A DNA stretch of 64,000 bases from an uncultured bacterium (GCA_902761145.1 CACWJA010000002.1:1-64000), one strand, 5' to 3'. Shown: positions 16,629 to 25,526, counted from the stretch's first letter. Program-made: numbers and translations. The notes: a model not told the origin generated them from the sequence alone.

Positions 16629-16656
16629 GCCCCTCACTGTACAGTGAGGGGCTTTT
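16629..16656 (+). terminator. Rho-independent terminator
   Basis: GCCCCTCACTGT and ACAGTGAGGGGC form a perfect palindrome followed by TTTT, right after the stop codon of the two-TM protein. Confidence 0.9.
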
Positions 16657-16705
16657 GCATTTGTTGAAGTATTATGTTGTTAATAATTTATAGTATAATA
16701 AATTT

Positions 16706-17338
16706 ATGAAGATTACTAAATTAGAACATTCTGGGATTGCGATAGAAAAAGATGGTAAATTGCTGGTTTTTGATCCAGTAGAATTTACAGGGAAAATTCC
16801 TAAGTTAGATAATGTTGTGGCCATTGTTGTTACGCACAAGCATAGCGATCATTTTCAGCCAGAGGTTTTGGCGAAGATAGTAGGTGATAATCCTGGAGTT
16901 AAGGTATTAACCACAAGTGAGGTTGGTGCATTTGTAAAAAATTCTATTGTTGTGAAGGCAGTTGATCACTATGAGATAGGTGGATTTAATTTTGATTTCT
17001 TTGGTAAAGACCACGCTGCTATAGTGCCTGGACAGATACCCTGTGAGAATATTGGTGCAGTGGTGGACGGGTGTATTGTAAACCCTGGTGATTCTTTTGA
17101 CTTGCCTAATGTCGATACTAAAGTTTTATTTGTGCCAACGGCAGCGCCTTGGCTGAAAATCTCAGAATCAATGGATTTTATTAAGAGAACCGCGCCAGAG
17201 CTAGTGGTGCCAATTCATGATGCGCTTTTGTCTGAGCTTGGCGAAACAATCAGCAATAACTGGGTAATGAAGGCTTGTGATGATATGGGCGCAAAATTCG
17301 CGTATTTAAAACCTGGCGATAACATAGAGCTTGGATGA
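16706..17338 (+). CDS. Metallo-beta-lactamase-fold hydrolase (UlaG-like)
   Basis: The 210-aa protein begins with a beta-strand-rich start and carries THKHSDH (residues 48-54), the HxHxDH zinc-binding motif of the MBL fold, followed by FGKDHA, GAVVDGCIVNPGDS and VPIHDA, which supply the further ligands. Members of this branch hydrolyse phosphoesters, lactones or thioesters; the substrate cannot be told here. TATAAT is 6 nt before the ATG, so it is probably leaderless and monocistronic. Confidence 0.85.
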   Translation: MKITKLEHSGIAIEKDGKLLVFDPVEFTGKIPKLDNVVAIVVTHKHSDHFQPEVLAKIVGDNPGVKVLTTSEVGAFVKNSIVVKAVDHYEIGGFNFDFFGKDHAAIVPGQIPCENIGAVVDGCIVNPGDSFDLPNVDTKVLFVPTAAPWLKISESMDFIKRTAPELVVPIHDALLSELGETISNNWVMKACDDMGAKFAYLKPGDNIELG

Positions 17339-17403
17339 TTTTTTCTCGATGCGAGGTGCACTTTTAGCGTGGTATTCATATTCTTTATGGTACAATCATT
17401 ATT

Positions 17404-17979
17404 GTGAAAGTGCCATTAAGATATCAAAATACAGAATATGACTGTGGAACGACGTCTTTTGTTAATGCTTTGGCATATTTGTATGATAGAGAAAATATTC
17501 CGGTGGAATTGTTAAAGCAAATATATAGATTAACCTTAGATATAAAAGGGCCTGGAGGGATATCGGGTGAGGGAGGCACGTCAAGGAAGCACGCAGAGCT
17601 GCTGGCTGATTGTTTTGTTGAATATGCAAGTAAAAATAGTAATTTTGATATTAATTGTAAAATATTGCGTGGCGCAGATGTGAATATCGAGAATATGAGG
17701 GGCGTGTTTGATGGGTCTGGTGTGGCAATAGCCAGGTGTTGGCAAGGCTCCGAACACTATGTTTTGATTACTAAAGTCGATGACTATTTTGTGTATATTT
17801 TTGATCCATATTATCTAGATAAAGATTATTATATTGATGATGAAGATGTCGCAATGGTTACTCATGAGGACTTTACGCATAATAGATTAGTAAAGATAGA
17901 GCGGTTGTTTGGTGAATCTGGTAAAGATTTTTCATTGCTAGATGGGCCTAATCGTTCGGTTATATTGCTAAACAGATAA
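17404..17979 (+). CDS. C39-like cysteine peptidase family protein
   Basis: The 191-aa protein starts VPLRYQNTEYDCGTTSF: Cys14 fits the C39 nucleophile. The later GSEHYVLITKVDDYFVYIFDPYY supplies the His and the Asp expected of the papain-like site. C39 peptidases cleave double-glycine leader peptides when fused to ABC exporters, but stand-alone soluble members like this one have unknown substrates. The start is GTG, 7 nt after TACAAT, so the transcript is probably leaderless. No signal peptide is present. Confidence 0.8.
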   Translation: MKVPLRYQNTEYDCGTTSFVNALAYLYDRENIPVELLKQIYRLTLDIKGPGGISGEGGTSRKHAELLADCFVEYASKNSNFDINCKILRGADVNIENMRGVFDGSGVAIARCWQGSEHYVLITKVDDYFVYIFDPYYLDKDYYIDDEDVAMVTHEDFTHNRLVKIERLFGESGKDFSLLDGPNRSVILLNR

Positions 17980-18051
17980 GTTGAGTATAGTGCTGCTTGT
18001 TTTTATGCTATATAGAATAGTAGCTTAAACGTGATTTGGTATAATTTAACT

Positions 18052-18603
18052 ATGAACCCTTTGGATTTTGGGAATGGCGTAAATACGTTTTATTTGATAT
18101 CGCAGTTTTTTGCATTGATAGCTACGATATGTAGCTTGATTGCCGTGCAGAAACGCAGGAAGGTGCAGTTGCTAAATTACAATACGTTATCTTCGTTGTG
18201 CGCTATTTTTCATTATGCGTTTTTGGGAGCTTGGTCTGGTATGGTCACTAAGTCTATAGCTACTATACGAAATGGTATAGCTACTTATGAGGCTAGTAAA
18301 AAAAGGACTTCTAAACTAATTCCTGTTTTATTTGTGGTGTTTTATATTATTAGTGGTATTGCTTCGTTCAGCTCTTGGTATTCTCTGCTTCCTACGGTAG
18401 CGGCATCTATTTATACAATAGCGATATATAGGGTGGACGTGTCTAAAATCCGTAAATATGCATTGCTTGGGTCTAGCTTGTGGCTTTTGTATGATATATG
18501 TGTATTTTCTGTAGTGGGGATAATATCTGAAAGCATTTTTATAGTAGACGACCTTACTGCTATCTATCGTTTTCGTAAGAAGAAGAAAAGCAAGAAGGGA
18601 TAG
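18052..18603 (+). CDS. YgjV-family inner-membrane protein
   Basis: The 183-aa protein has about five or six membrane helices and the pattern of the YgjV family (SLIAVQKRRKVQLLNYNTLSS early, ISESIFIVDDLTAIYRF near the end). A Lys-rich tail follows. The family has no established role. The start at 18052 is 6 nt after TATAAT, whereas an upstream in-frame GTG would precede the promoter. Confidence 0.8.
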   Translation: MNPLDFGNGVNTFYLISQFFALIATICSLIAVQKRRKVQLLNYNTLSSLCAIFHYAFLGAWSGMVTKSIATIRNGIATYEASKKRTSKLIPVLFVVFYIISGIASFSSWYSLLPTVAASIYTIAIYRVDVSKIRKYALLGSSLWLLYDICVFSVVGIISESIFIVDDLTAIYRFRKKKKSKKG

Positions 18604-18669
18604 TGCAAACTGTACGGTTACGATTATCCCATGTTTAATAGGCTTAGCTTGTATAGAGTTTGGATAGGT

Positions 18670-18888
18670 TTATTTGCCAAAAATAGATTCCCATAAAGTG
18701 AGTCGTTTGCAGACGGTTTCTACTCTACAAAATGGATCAGGGCTATTTTTGCAGCGATTGTCATCGCATTCGTCTACCACTATGGCGTTAGCGATAAAAT
18801 AAAAAGCTAAGCATATAGCTACGATACCAAGCACGATGCTTAACGCAATAAATGTTTTGCATTTCTTCGATTTGCCTTTAGTTACCAA
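18670..18888 (-). CDS. Small membrane protein with Cys-rich tail, 72 aa
   Basis: It begins MVTKGKSKKCK (TTG start; AGGAG 9 nt upstream), has one membrane helix (about residues 12-36) and an extracytoplasmic tail with four Cys (ECDDNRC, FC, VC) that could form two disulphides. The N-terminal Lys cluster predicts an N-in, C-out topology. I recognise no family. The strong SD and sensible topology support it as real. Confidence 0.65.
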   Translation of the reverse strand: MVTKGKSKKCKTFIALSIVLGIVAICLAFYFIANAIVVDECDDNRCKNSPDPFCRVETVCKRLTLWESIFGK

Positions 18889-19013
18889 AGCCGATATCTC
18901 CTATTTTGATTTTCTAGCGTGAACGTTTGATGACTGAATTTTTAATAGAAATTATTAACTCTTAGCCTAGTGCTCATACCTATATTATAACAAAGTATAG
19001 TATAATTAAGGTC

Positions 19014-19571
19014 ATGAAAAATATAATATTGATTCATGGAATTAACGGAACACCAAAGGTGTTTGAGTGGCTAAAAACTGAACTGGAAAAATCTGGGTAT
19101 GAGGTAATAATGCCATCTTTTCCTATACAAGAGGGTGCAATTTATGAAAAATGGAAAGATGTATTGAATCAGTATAAAGACTCAATTAATAGTGATTCGG
19201 TTGTAGTTTGTCATTCTATTGGCAACGAATTTATAATCAAATATCTGGCGGAGCGTCACCTCAAGATAGATGTATATATAGGATTGGCTGGGTTTGCTGA
19301 AGTATTTTACAATGAAGGTAAGGATGTGTTAAATGCGGCAGTAGAGAGATTCGTAGTGAATGAAGATGAGGAACGTGAGTTTATAAGTTTAACTAACCAT
19401 CGCTATGCAATCTATAGTGACGATGACCATATAGTGCCGTTTGATGTATTAGAACGCTACCCTAGGGAAATTAATGCTAAGGCGATTTTTATGCCAGGCA
19501 TTGGGCATATGGGTAAGAAAAGTGGGCTGGAGAAATTGCCTAAAGTTTTGGACTTGATTGAGATTGACTAG
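19014..19571 (+). CDS. RBBP9/YdeN-type alpha/beta hydrolase
   Basis: The 185-aa serine hydrolase has IHGINGTP at the oxyanion region, CHSIGN with the nucleophile Ser, SDDDHIVPF with the acid, and GIGHMG with the catalytic His. Length and spacing fit the RBBP9/YdeN family (about 180 aa). It is cytoplasmic with unknown substrate. TATAAT lies 7 nt before ATG, so it is probably leaderless. Confidence 0.9.
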   Translation: MKNIILIHGINGTPKVFEWLKTELEKSGYEVIMPSFPIQEGAIYEKWKDVLNQYKDSINSDSVVVCHSIGNEFIIKYLAERHLKIDVYIGLAGFAEVFYNEGKDVLNAAVERFVVNEDEEREFISLTNHRYAIYSDDDHIVPFDVLERYPREINAKAIFMPGIGHMGKKSGLEKLPKVLDLIEID

Positions 19572-19619
19572 TGTCACTGAATTTTCAAAAAGCATAGTAT
19601 GTGCTTAACGCAAAAGTTC

Positions 19620-20306
19620 TCATTGGGTCTGCTTTACTACTATGGCAAATCTCTGAGTTTTGTCTCCACTAGAATATGATGGTAGATTTATACTATCTAC
19701 AGTATTAGCCTTGTAATCAATGATATTTTCTAATAGAATACCAGCTTTTGCTAATTGTGCTTTTGCTGCTTCAGATAAAAGCATATTATCTAATTTGTAT
19801 ATACGATAATTAAGTGCGTAAGGCGAAAAATATATTTTTAGTTTCTTTGGATTGCTGTTAAAAATTTTTGCAAGATATTCAATGAACTTTTTTGGCCCGT
19901 ACTGCTCTATATTTTGTCTACCAGAATGAAGCAAGCCAACTGCACTATGCTCTTCATCAAAAACTACGATTCCTAAACAATCAGCAAGTGGTAATAAGAT
20001 ACCGACATCAGGACATTTAGTAACCAGGCCATCCGAAATAGGAATTTGTTCTTCGGAATTAAGAATAGTGTATTTGGGTAAATTTTTATTTGTAATCTCA
20101 TGGTAGTCTGTAAAAACTTTTCTATCATCATAGATAGTTTTGATTCTTGCAATCTTTTCGCTAGTTAGCTCTAGTATATTTCCTACATTTTTTTGGTTTT
20201 TTATTATCTCAGCCTCATCGCCATTGCCGAAAAAACGCATATTTCCATCGTTAATTTCGGAAATAGCTACTTCAACTTTTCCGCTGAATAAAACCTGCTT
20301 TATCAT
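19620..20306 (-). CDS. PgeF/YfiH-like copper-oxidase/nucleoside phosphorylase family protein
   Basis: The 228-aa protein has the family's DGLVT...LPLADC and LLHSGRQNI (canonical ADC and HAGWRG), so the zinc ligands Cys and His are kept but the HAGWRG loop is altered. Members act on purine nucleosides or help edit peptidoglycan precursors. The divergence makes the activity uncertain. TATAAT lies 7 nt before ATG on the minus strand and is one arm of a palindrome shared with the divergent gene at 20343. Confidence 0.75.
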   Translation of the reverse strand: MIKQVLFSGKVEVAISEINDGNMRFFGNGDEAEIIKNQKNVGNILELTSEKIARIKTIYDDRKVFTDYHEITNKNLPKYTILNSEEQIPISDGLVTKCPDVGILLPLADCLGIVVFDEEHSAVGLLHSGRQNIEQYGPKKFIEYLAKIFNSNPKKLKIYFSPYALNYRIYKLDNMLLSEAAKAQLAKAGILLENIIDYKANTVDSINLPSYSSGDKTQRFAIVVKQTQ

Positions 20307-20313
20307 ATCTCAT

Positions 20314-20336
20314 ATTATACTAAAATATAGTATAAT
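20314..20336. promoter_or_regulatory. Palindromic divergent promoter
   Basis: ATTATACTA and TAGTATAAT form inverted arms around a 5-nt centre. Each arm is a -10 box, one for the gene at 20306 (minus, 7-nt gap to ATG) and one for the gene at 20343 (plus, 6-nt gap). The whole intergenic region is only 36 bp, so both transcripts should be leaderless. Confidence 0.7.
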
Positions 20337-20342
20337 TCGGAT

Positions 20343-20609
20343 ATGGATAATAGGAAAATTGAAACTGAGATTAGAAATATTAAAGCGCGTAATGCCAAGG
20401 TAGAGCTAGATAAGGCCTGGGAGACTTCGTGGACTAGGCGGCTTTGTATTTGCGTGATGACTTATATTGTAGTGTTGATTTATAGCTTCACGATTGAGGC
20501 GGTGTCTAATGTGTTCCTCTCCTCCATAGTACCTGTTATTGGGTTTACTTTGTCTACGTTGTCGCTCGGCTGGGTACGGAAGGTATGGGAGAGTAAGATT
20601 AAGAAATAA
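20343..20609 (+). CDS. Small two-TM membrane protein, 88 aa
   Basis: A charged N-terminus (about residues 1-32) is followed by two membrane helices (about 34-52 and 58-76) and a short basic tail. No motif is recognised. Such short conserved membrane proteins are common in Firmicutes and Patescibacteria without a known role. TATAAT is 6 nt before ATG. Confidence 0.7.
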   Translation: MDNRKIETEIRNIKARNAKVELDKAWETSWTRRLCICVMTYIVVLIYSFTIEAVSNVFLSSIVPVIGFTLSTLSLGWVRKVWESKIKK

Positions 20610-20678
20610 TCTTAATATTAAATAGTAAGAACTCGGTTAGTACTTGGTTGATTCTTTAGGGAAGCAATCAATGGCGAA

Positions 20679-21203
20679 CTATGAATCGTAGAAATCTTGC
20701 CCGTCTTTTGTAACTAGGCGTTCTGCCTTGGGATATTGAAAAATATCGGCATTGTCTGCATTTGACTTAAGATATGTAACAAATTCGTCCGCATACCATT
20801 TTGCCATTTCTAGATTATGCATGCGATAGTTCCCGCAATTTTGAGGTGTAGTGCCGGGTACTTCCTTGACATTTTTTACTGAGCTGAATGCTTTTAATAT
20901 CAGATCGTAAAGTTCATTTGATGATCGATCGCCTTTGAGTATGAGATAAAAGCCAGTGAGGCAGCCCATTGGACCCCAGTAGATAACTTCTTCTTTCCAA
21001 TCTGGATCGTTACGTAGATAAGTCGCAATGATATGCTCTAGGGAGTGCATGGCTAGTACGTCTATGACTGGTTCTCGATTTGGTCGTTTTAATCTAATGT
21101 CGTAAGTTGTAACCGAGTTTTTGCCTAGATGATCTACTCTACTTGTAAAAATACCTGGAACAATGCGAGTGTGATCTACTGAAAAACTTTGTATTAATTT
21201 CAT
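20679..21203 (-). CDS. luxS: S-ribosylhomocysteine lyase (autoinducer-2 synthesis)
   Basis: LuxS cleaves S-ribosylhomocysteine to homocysteine and DPD, the precursor of autoinducer-2. The 174-aa protein has the Fe/Zn site HSLEH (His53, Glu56, His57) and NCGNY (Cys123), plus the catalytic Cys81 in GPMGCLTGFY. All key residues are intact. AAGGAG precedes ATG. No pfs/mtnN or methionine-cycle gene is nearby, so it may draw on substrate elsewhere. LuxS is unexpected in a reduced Patescibacterial genome and suggests transfer. Confidence 0.95.
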   Translation of the reverse strand: MKLIQSFSVDHTRIVPGIFTSRVDHLGKNSVTTYDIRLKRPNREPVIDVLAMHSLEHIIATYLRNDPDWKEEVIYWGPMGCLTGFYLILKGDRSSNELYDLILKAFSSVKNVKEVPGTTPQNCGNYRMHNLEMAKWYADEFVTYLKSNADNADIFQYPKAERLVTKDGQDFYDS

Positions 21204-21319
21204 TTTTTACTCCTTCATGATTATATCTGCACAATAATCGTATCATAGAAGAATATGCGACACAAGTTAGCTCAAAAAGCCTCCAGCTGGTACTGGGGGC
21301 TCTGCATAAATTTTATGAC

Positions 21320-21844
21320 TTAGCTTTTGAGGGCTTTTTTGTTGTATTTTGAGCTACCGAAGCCTAGTATGAGCCAGAAAATGTTAGGGAGAAGAAGCAG
21401 GCCGAAAGTGTAGCCTATGCCATGACCAAAGACCTTGGAAGTGCGATATGCATATGTGATTGCTATGTATATGTCTATTATGCATGACACAACGGTAACA
21501 ATAAGAACGGCTGGATTTGTTAAGAAGTTATAATTAGCTATTTGTTCTGTAGTCATGTTGTATGGATTGAAGCCGTTAAGCGTAAAGGTGAGGCTAGCGC
21601 AGATACTGACGGCGATGCTCCACCAGAACCAACTAGTCATGTTGACGATTTTGAACATGATATATACGTTGTATATTGGGATAATGGCTTTCCAGCCTTT
21701 TTCTCCGGCTTTTTCGAAAATTTTCCATTCAGCTATGACTAGTAGAACATAGAAGAACAGTGCAATTATTGCAAATGTCGCGAAGATGCCACCTGCTATG
21801 CCACCTATAGCTATGGCTTCTTCTGGGGTTAATGTGTTACTCAT
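21320..21844 (-). CDS. DUF5684-type membrane protein
   Basis: The 174-aa protein has four or five membrane helices and the DUF5684-like block EKAGEKGWKAIIPIYN, followed by a C-terminal FGSSKYNKK. Family members occur next to signal peptidases or in small operons and have no known function. AGAGGAG lies 6 nt before ATG. It has its own unit between luxS and the CDF gene. Confidence 0.7.
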   Translation of the reverse strand: MSNTLTPEEAIAIGGIAGGIFATFAIIALFFYVLLVIAEWKIFEKAGEKGWKAIIPIYNVYIMFKIVNMTSWFWWSIAVSICASLTFTLNGFNPYNMTTEQIANYNFLTNPAVLIVTVVSCIIDIYIAITYAYRTSKVFGHGIGYTFGLLLLPNIFWLILGFGSSKYNKKALKS

Positions 21845-21911
21845 TATATCTCCTCTATTGTTAGTTGATTCAATGATACCATAACAATTATGTTTTTTGC
21901 AAGATTAATTA

Positions 21912-22532
21912 TTAGTGGTGATGTTTGGAAAAATGCGGAAATATAAGTTCGAGGCCGTGTTTTATTATAATAATGGCAATAATTATGCTTATGTAAGATT
22001 CGATATTTATGTGCCAAACGAGATATATTAATGCCGATAATAGTACGGCGCTACTGATAATGCTGTCGTTGATAGTTTCGACGCTACTAGCGATAAGAGT
22101 GTCGGAATGGACTTTTTGACCAGTTGATCGTAAAAAACGGCCTAGTATGAATTTACTGATGATGCTAATGATAAGAATAATGATAATCGGTGCAGAGTAT
22201 TCTGGTTGTTCTGGTTCAATGACGCTTTCGATTGATTCGATAAGAAGATGAATACCTACAATTATGATAATAGCTGCAATTAATAATGCACCGTAATGTT
22301 CAATTTTTTCGTGATTTTTCTTGAATTTGTGAGTGGAACCAAGTTTTTCGCTAATAACTATAATGATGCCGGAAAGTGTGTCTATTACGCCGTGGATGGC
22401 GTCTGACATTATTGCTAAGGAATTGGAAATGAGGCCTATTGTTATTTTGAATGCAGCTAGGCATAAGTTGATGGCTATAGCAATGAAACCAGCTTTGTAT
22501 ACATTTTTTCTGTGCGTAAGATTTTCTACCAT
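21912..22532 (-). CDS. Cation diffusion facilitator, short form
   Basis: The 206-aa protein keeps the membrane domain of CDF transporters: SNSLAIMSDAIHGVIDTLS in TM2 and HSDTLIASSVETINDS in TM5 supply the metal-binding His/Asp site. It ends with a His-rich KHHH just after the last helix and lacks the cytoplasmic C-terminal domain of usual 290-300-aa members. It probably exports Zn2+, Mn2+ or Fe2+ against protons. TAAAAT precedes ATG by 9 nt. Confidence 0.85.
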   Translation of the reverse strand: MVENLTHRKNVYKAGFIAIAINLCLAAFKITIGLISNSLAIMSDAIHGVIDTLSGIIIVISEKLGSTHKFKKNHEKIEHYGALLIAAIIIIVGIHLLIESIESVIEPEQPEYSAPIIIILIISIISKFILGRFLRSTGQKVHSDTLIASSVETINDSIISSAVLLSALIYLVWHINIESYISIIIAIIIIKHGLELIFPHFSKHHH

Positions 22533-22593
22533 TAGATATATATTTTAGCATAGAAAAATGGTATAATATGTATTATTAATTGTAAGGAGGAAC

Positions 22594-23355
22594 ATGTTTA
22601 ACTTGAAGGGAAGAGTAGCAGTAGTATCTGGGGCATCTAGTGGGCTTGGGCAACAGATGGCTTTGGCCTTGGCGAGACAAGGTGCGGATTTGCTAATATT
22701 GGCGCGAAGGGTTGAGAGATTGGAAGATTTTAAGCCAAAACTTGAAAAAGCTGGAGCTGGCAAAGTAATTACGGCAAAGTGCGATGTGACTTCTACAGAA
22801 GATATAGATGCGGCGGCTGCTTTGGCTGAAAAAGAATTCGGCAAAGTAGATATACTACTAAATTGTGCTGGGTCCAGTAAGGATAAGGGGGTAGTGGAAA
22901 TGACGGATGAGGAATGGGATTTCACTATTGCTACGGACGAAACCAGTGTATTCAAGATGACGCGCGCATTTGCCAAGATAATGCAGAAGAATAAATATGG
23001 CAGGATTATCAACATTGCTTCGATGTATGGACTAGTAGGCAATACGGAGATCCATACTATAGCGTATCATGCTAGCAAGGGTGCGGTGGTGAACTTTACC
23101 CGTGCAGTGGCAGCGGAGCTTGCCACGGATGGTATTACTTGTAATGCTATTTGCCCGGGGTATTTTGAGACGGAACTTACGAAGGCTGTACTGGATACGC
23201 CTAGGTTTCAAGAATTTGCCAAGACTCATGTGCCTATGGAGCGGTATGGTAAGCCAGGTGAGCTAAACGCGGCAGTGGTGTTTTTGGCGTCAGACGAAGC
23301 ATCTTACGTGACTGGCGCTATACTCCCAGTGGATGGTGGGTATACAGCTATATAG
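22594..23355 (+). CDS. Short-chain dehydrogenase/reductase
   Basis: The 253-aa Rossmann-fold enzyme has SGASSGLG (nucleotide binding), NCAGSS, catalytic Ser in NIASMYG, YHASK (Tyr and Lys), and a C-terminal VDGGYTAI. It resembles FabG and gluconate 5-dehydrogenase. Whether it reduces 3-oxoacyl groups or a sugar cannot be decided. The leader of about 25 nt carries AAGGAGG. Rubrerythrin follows 49 nt later with its own SD. Confidence 0.88.
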   Translation: MFNLKGRVAVVSGASSGLGQQMALALARQGADLLILARRVERLEDFKPKLEKAGAGKVITAKCDVTSTEDIDAAAALAEKEFGKVDILLNCAGSSKDKGVVEMTDEEWDFTIATDETSVFKMTRAFAKIMQKNKYGRIINIASMYGLVGNTEIHTIAYHASKGAVVNFTRAVAAELATDGITCNAICPGYFETELTKAVLDTPRFQEFAKTHVPMERYGKPGELNAAVVFLASDEASYVTGAILPVDGGYTAI

Positions 23356-23404
23356 ATTTTTTGGAAAACTATGTATTAATAATTAAATATTAGAAGGAGA
23401 TATT

Positions 23405-23950
23405 ATGAAAACAAAGTACGATGGCACCAAAACTAAGGAAAATTTGGAGAAGGCTTTTGCTGGTGAGAGCCAGGCACGCAATAAATATGATTTTTTCGCA
23501 TCGAAGGCTAAGAAAGATGGTTATGAGCAGATAGCGGCGATATTTGCCGAGACTGCACTCAATGAAAAAGAACATGCCAAGATGTGGTACAAAGAGTTAC
23601 ATGGTGGCGCTGTGGAGGAGACTGCTATCAATCTAGAAGCAGCGGCAGAGGGTGAGAATTACGAATGGACAGATATGTACGCTGGGTTTGCTGAGACTGC
23701 GCGAGAAGAGGGATTTGAAGAGCTGGCAGTAAAGTTTGAAGAAGTGGCAAAAATTGAGAAATCCCACGAAGAGAGGTATCGCAAGCTGCTTAAAAACGTG
23801 GAGGACAAGAAGGTATTCTCTAAAGATGGCGATGTGATATGGGTGTGTAGGAATTGTGGACACATTGTGGTAGGTAAGGAGGCACCAGAAGTTTGTCCAG
23901 TATGTGCGCATCCACAAGCGTATTTTGAAATAAAGCCAGAAAATTATTAA
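23405..23950 (+). CDS. Rubrerythrin
   Basis: Rubrerythrin reduces hydrogen peroxide in anaerobes, with electrons passing through a rubredoxin-like centre. The 181-aa protein has the ferritin-like diiron domain ([37 protein letters not shown]) and the C-terminal rubredoxin-like CRNCGH...CPVCAHP. Length and order are normal. AGAAGGAG lies before ATG. Confidence 0.95.
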   Translation: MKTKYDGTKTKENLEKAFAGESQARNKYDFFASKAKKDGYEQIAAIFAETALNEKEHAKMWYKELHGGAVEETAINLEAAAEGENYEWTDMYAGFAETAREEGFEELAVKFEEVAKIEKSHEERYRKLLKNVEDKKVFSKDGDVIWVCRNCGHIVVGKEAPEVCPVCAHPQAYFEIKPENY

Positions 23951-23976
23951 CAAGTGTGGTATAATAATAAATGGAT

Positions 23977-24052
23977 GCCGTAATAGCTCAGTTGGTAGAG
24001 CAGCCGCCTTGTAAGCGGCAGGTCGTCGGTTCAAGTCCGACTTGCGGCTCCA
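23977..24052 (+). tRNA. tRNA-Thr(TGT)
   Basis: Acceptor GCCGUAA/UUGCGGC, anticodon stem GCCGC/GCGGC with loop CUUGUAA (anticodon UGU), T-arm GUCGG/CCGAC and encoded CCA. TATAAT lies about 13 nt upstream. Two 84-bp units follow, each ending in a copy of its 3' end. Confidence 0.95.
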
Positions 24053-24220
24053 TTTTTGTGGCTCCAGAGAGCCACAATGAGTTGGGAACCGGAGCGTCCC
24101 AAGGGGCAAACGGTTCAAGTCCGACTTGCGGCTCCATTTTTATGGCTCCAGAGAGCCATAATGAGTTGGGAACCGGAGTGTCCCAAGGGGCAAACGGTTC
24201 AAGTCCGACTTGTGGCTCCA
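24053..24220 (+). repeat. Two tandem 84-bp units ending in tRNA-Thr 3' copies
   Basis: Each unit holds a hairpin (GTGGCTC-caga-GAGCCAC in the first, ATGGCTC-caga-GAGCCAT in the second: a compensating pair change), a second stem (TTGGGA with TCCCAA), GGGGCAAAC and then GGTTCAAGTCCGACTTG.GGCTCCA, the T-arm to CCA of tRNA-Thr(TGT). The unit boundaries are the CCA ends at 24052, 24136 and 24220. Confidence 0.85.
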
Positions 24221-24230
24221 CGAGTAAAAA

Positions 24231-24265
24231 CAATAGAGAGTGCTTACACTCTTGTTTTGTTTTTC
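24231..24265 (+). terminator. Terminator after the tRNA-Thr repeat array
   Basis: AGAGTG-ctta-CACTCT is followed by TGTTTTGTTTTT. It would end transcription running through tRNA-Thr and both 84-bp units, so the 3' copies are probably transcribed with the tRNA. Confidence 0.65.
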
Positions 24266-24404
24266 GAGTGGAGGAAAGGTGTTATTACACTTACGATTTT
24301 CTATGCAAAGCCCTGGGCTTGAAGTTGAAAAAAATGGGATATTTCGGCTAGTGGCCGTGACGCATTTGGTTTATTTTTAATATAGACATGTTATAATATT
24401 GCTC

Positions 24405-25526
24405 ATGGACATAGCGTTTATGGTAATGGGGGTGATAATCATGCTGTTGCTTGGCGTGGTGATCTTTAAGTTAAATCAGCCTAGGGATGAGCGGAATTAT
24501 AAGATATTGGAAGAAAAATTAATTCGGGTGGAAGCGGAACTAGGAAAGATAAACCCCGCTATAGATAGGAATTTTCGCGAGAATCGTAAAGAGATTGCTG
24601 AGAACTTGGAACGGCTACAGTTGGGGAATGAACGTAAATTGGAGGAAATGCGCGAAACTGTGGACGAGAAGCTAAAGGCCAGTGTGGAGAAAAGATTTAA
24701 TGAAAGCTTCCGATCTATATCTACGCAGCTGACACAAGTGTATCATGGGCTAGGTGAAATGCGTAACCTTGCCGCTGGCGTGGGGGATCTAAAAAAAGTG
24801 ATGGAAGGTGTGAAGACACGTGGTATATACGGGGAAGTGCAGCTGGGTGCGATTGTGGAAGATATATTAAATAAATCTCAGTATGTAGAGAACTATGCCA
24901 CTAAGAAAGGAAGCAATGACAGAGTGGAATTTGCTATAAAAATGCCTGGAAAAGATACGGATAGCACAGTATATCTGCCGATAGATAGTAAATTTCCAGT
25001 GGAGAATTATACTAGGCTTCTAAAGGCATATGAGATAGGTAGCAAAGTGGAGATAGAGAAATATGCTAAGGCCCTGGCATCAGATGTAAAAGAACAGGCG
25101 AAGAAAATATCTACAAAATACTTGGATCCGCCTGCAACGACGGATTTTGGGATAATGTTTGTACCGACGGAGTCTCTATATGCGGAAATATTGAGAATAC
25201 CTGGGCTATCTGATGAGATACGACAGAAATATCATGTATCTATCACTAGTCCATCTACGTTGCCAGTGGCATTAAATGGGCTATTAATGGGCTTTAAAAC
25301 TGTGGCTATAGAAAAGCGCTCCGCTGAGGTATGGCAGACACTTGGTGCTGTAAAGACGCAGTTTGGTAAGTTTTCTGTACTGCTAGAAGGTGTACAGAAA
25401 AAACTGCAAGAATCTGCCAATAAGATAGAGAGCGCAAAGACTACATCTAGGCAGATAGAAAGAAAATTGAAGGACGTAGAAGAATTGCCGGAAAGTGAAA
25501 CAGTGAAACTGATTGGTGAAATATAA
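24405..25526 (+). CDS. rmuC: RmuC family protein
   Basis: RmuC limits DNA inversion and rearrangement and is thought to be nuclease-like. The 373-aa protein has an N-terminal membrane helix (about residues 1-20), a coiled coil (about 30-130), then the RmuC core with GEVQLGAIVEDIL, DSKFPVENY, and ATTDFGIMFVPTESLY. Order and length fit. The start at 24405 is 7 nt after TATAAT. It converges on lepB across a repeat element. Confidence 0.9.
   Translation: MDIAFMVMGVIIMLLLGVVIFKLNQPRDERNYKILEEKLIRVEAELGKINPAIDRNFRENRKEIAENLERLQLGNERKLEEMRETVDEKLKASVEKRFNESFRSISTQLTQVYHGLGEMRNLAAGVGDLKKVMEGVKTRGIYGEVQLGAIVEDILNKSQYVENYATKKGSNDRVEFAIKMPGKDTDSTVYLPIDSKFPVENYTRLLKAYEIGSKVEIEKYAKALASDVKEQAKKISTKYLDPPATTDFGIMFVPTESLYAEILRIPGLSDEIRQKYHVSITSPSTLPVALNGLLMGFKTVAIEKRSAEVWQTLGAVKTQFGKFSVLLEGVQKKLQESANKIESAKTTSRQIERKLKDVEELPESETVKLIGEI

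Noticed and set aside
24053-24220. Possible CRISPR-like tandem repeat
   Set aside because: The two 84-bp units are identical throughout with no unique spacers, there are only two of them, and no cas gene is nearby.
23971-24351. Open reading frames on both strands across tRNA-Thr and its 84-bp units (VIAQLVEQPPCKRQV... and its antisense)
   Set aside because: They translate the tRNA and its 3' copies. This is a well-known false gene call over tRNA loci, and the repetition comes from the non-coding units.
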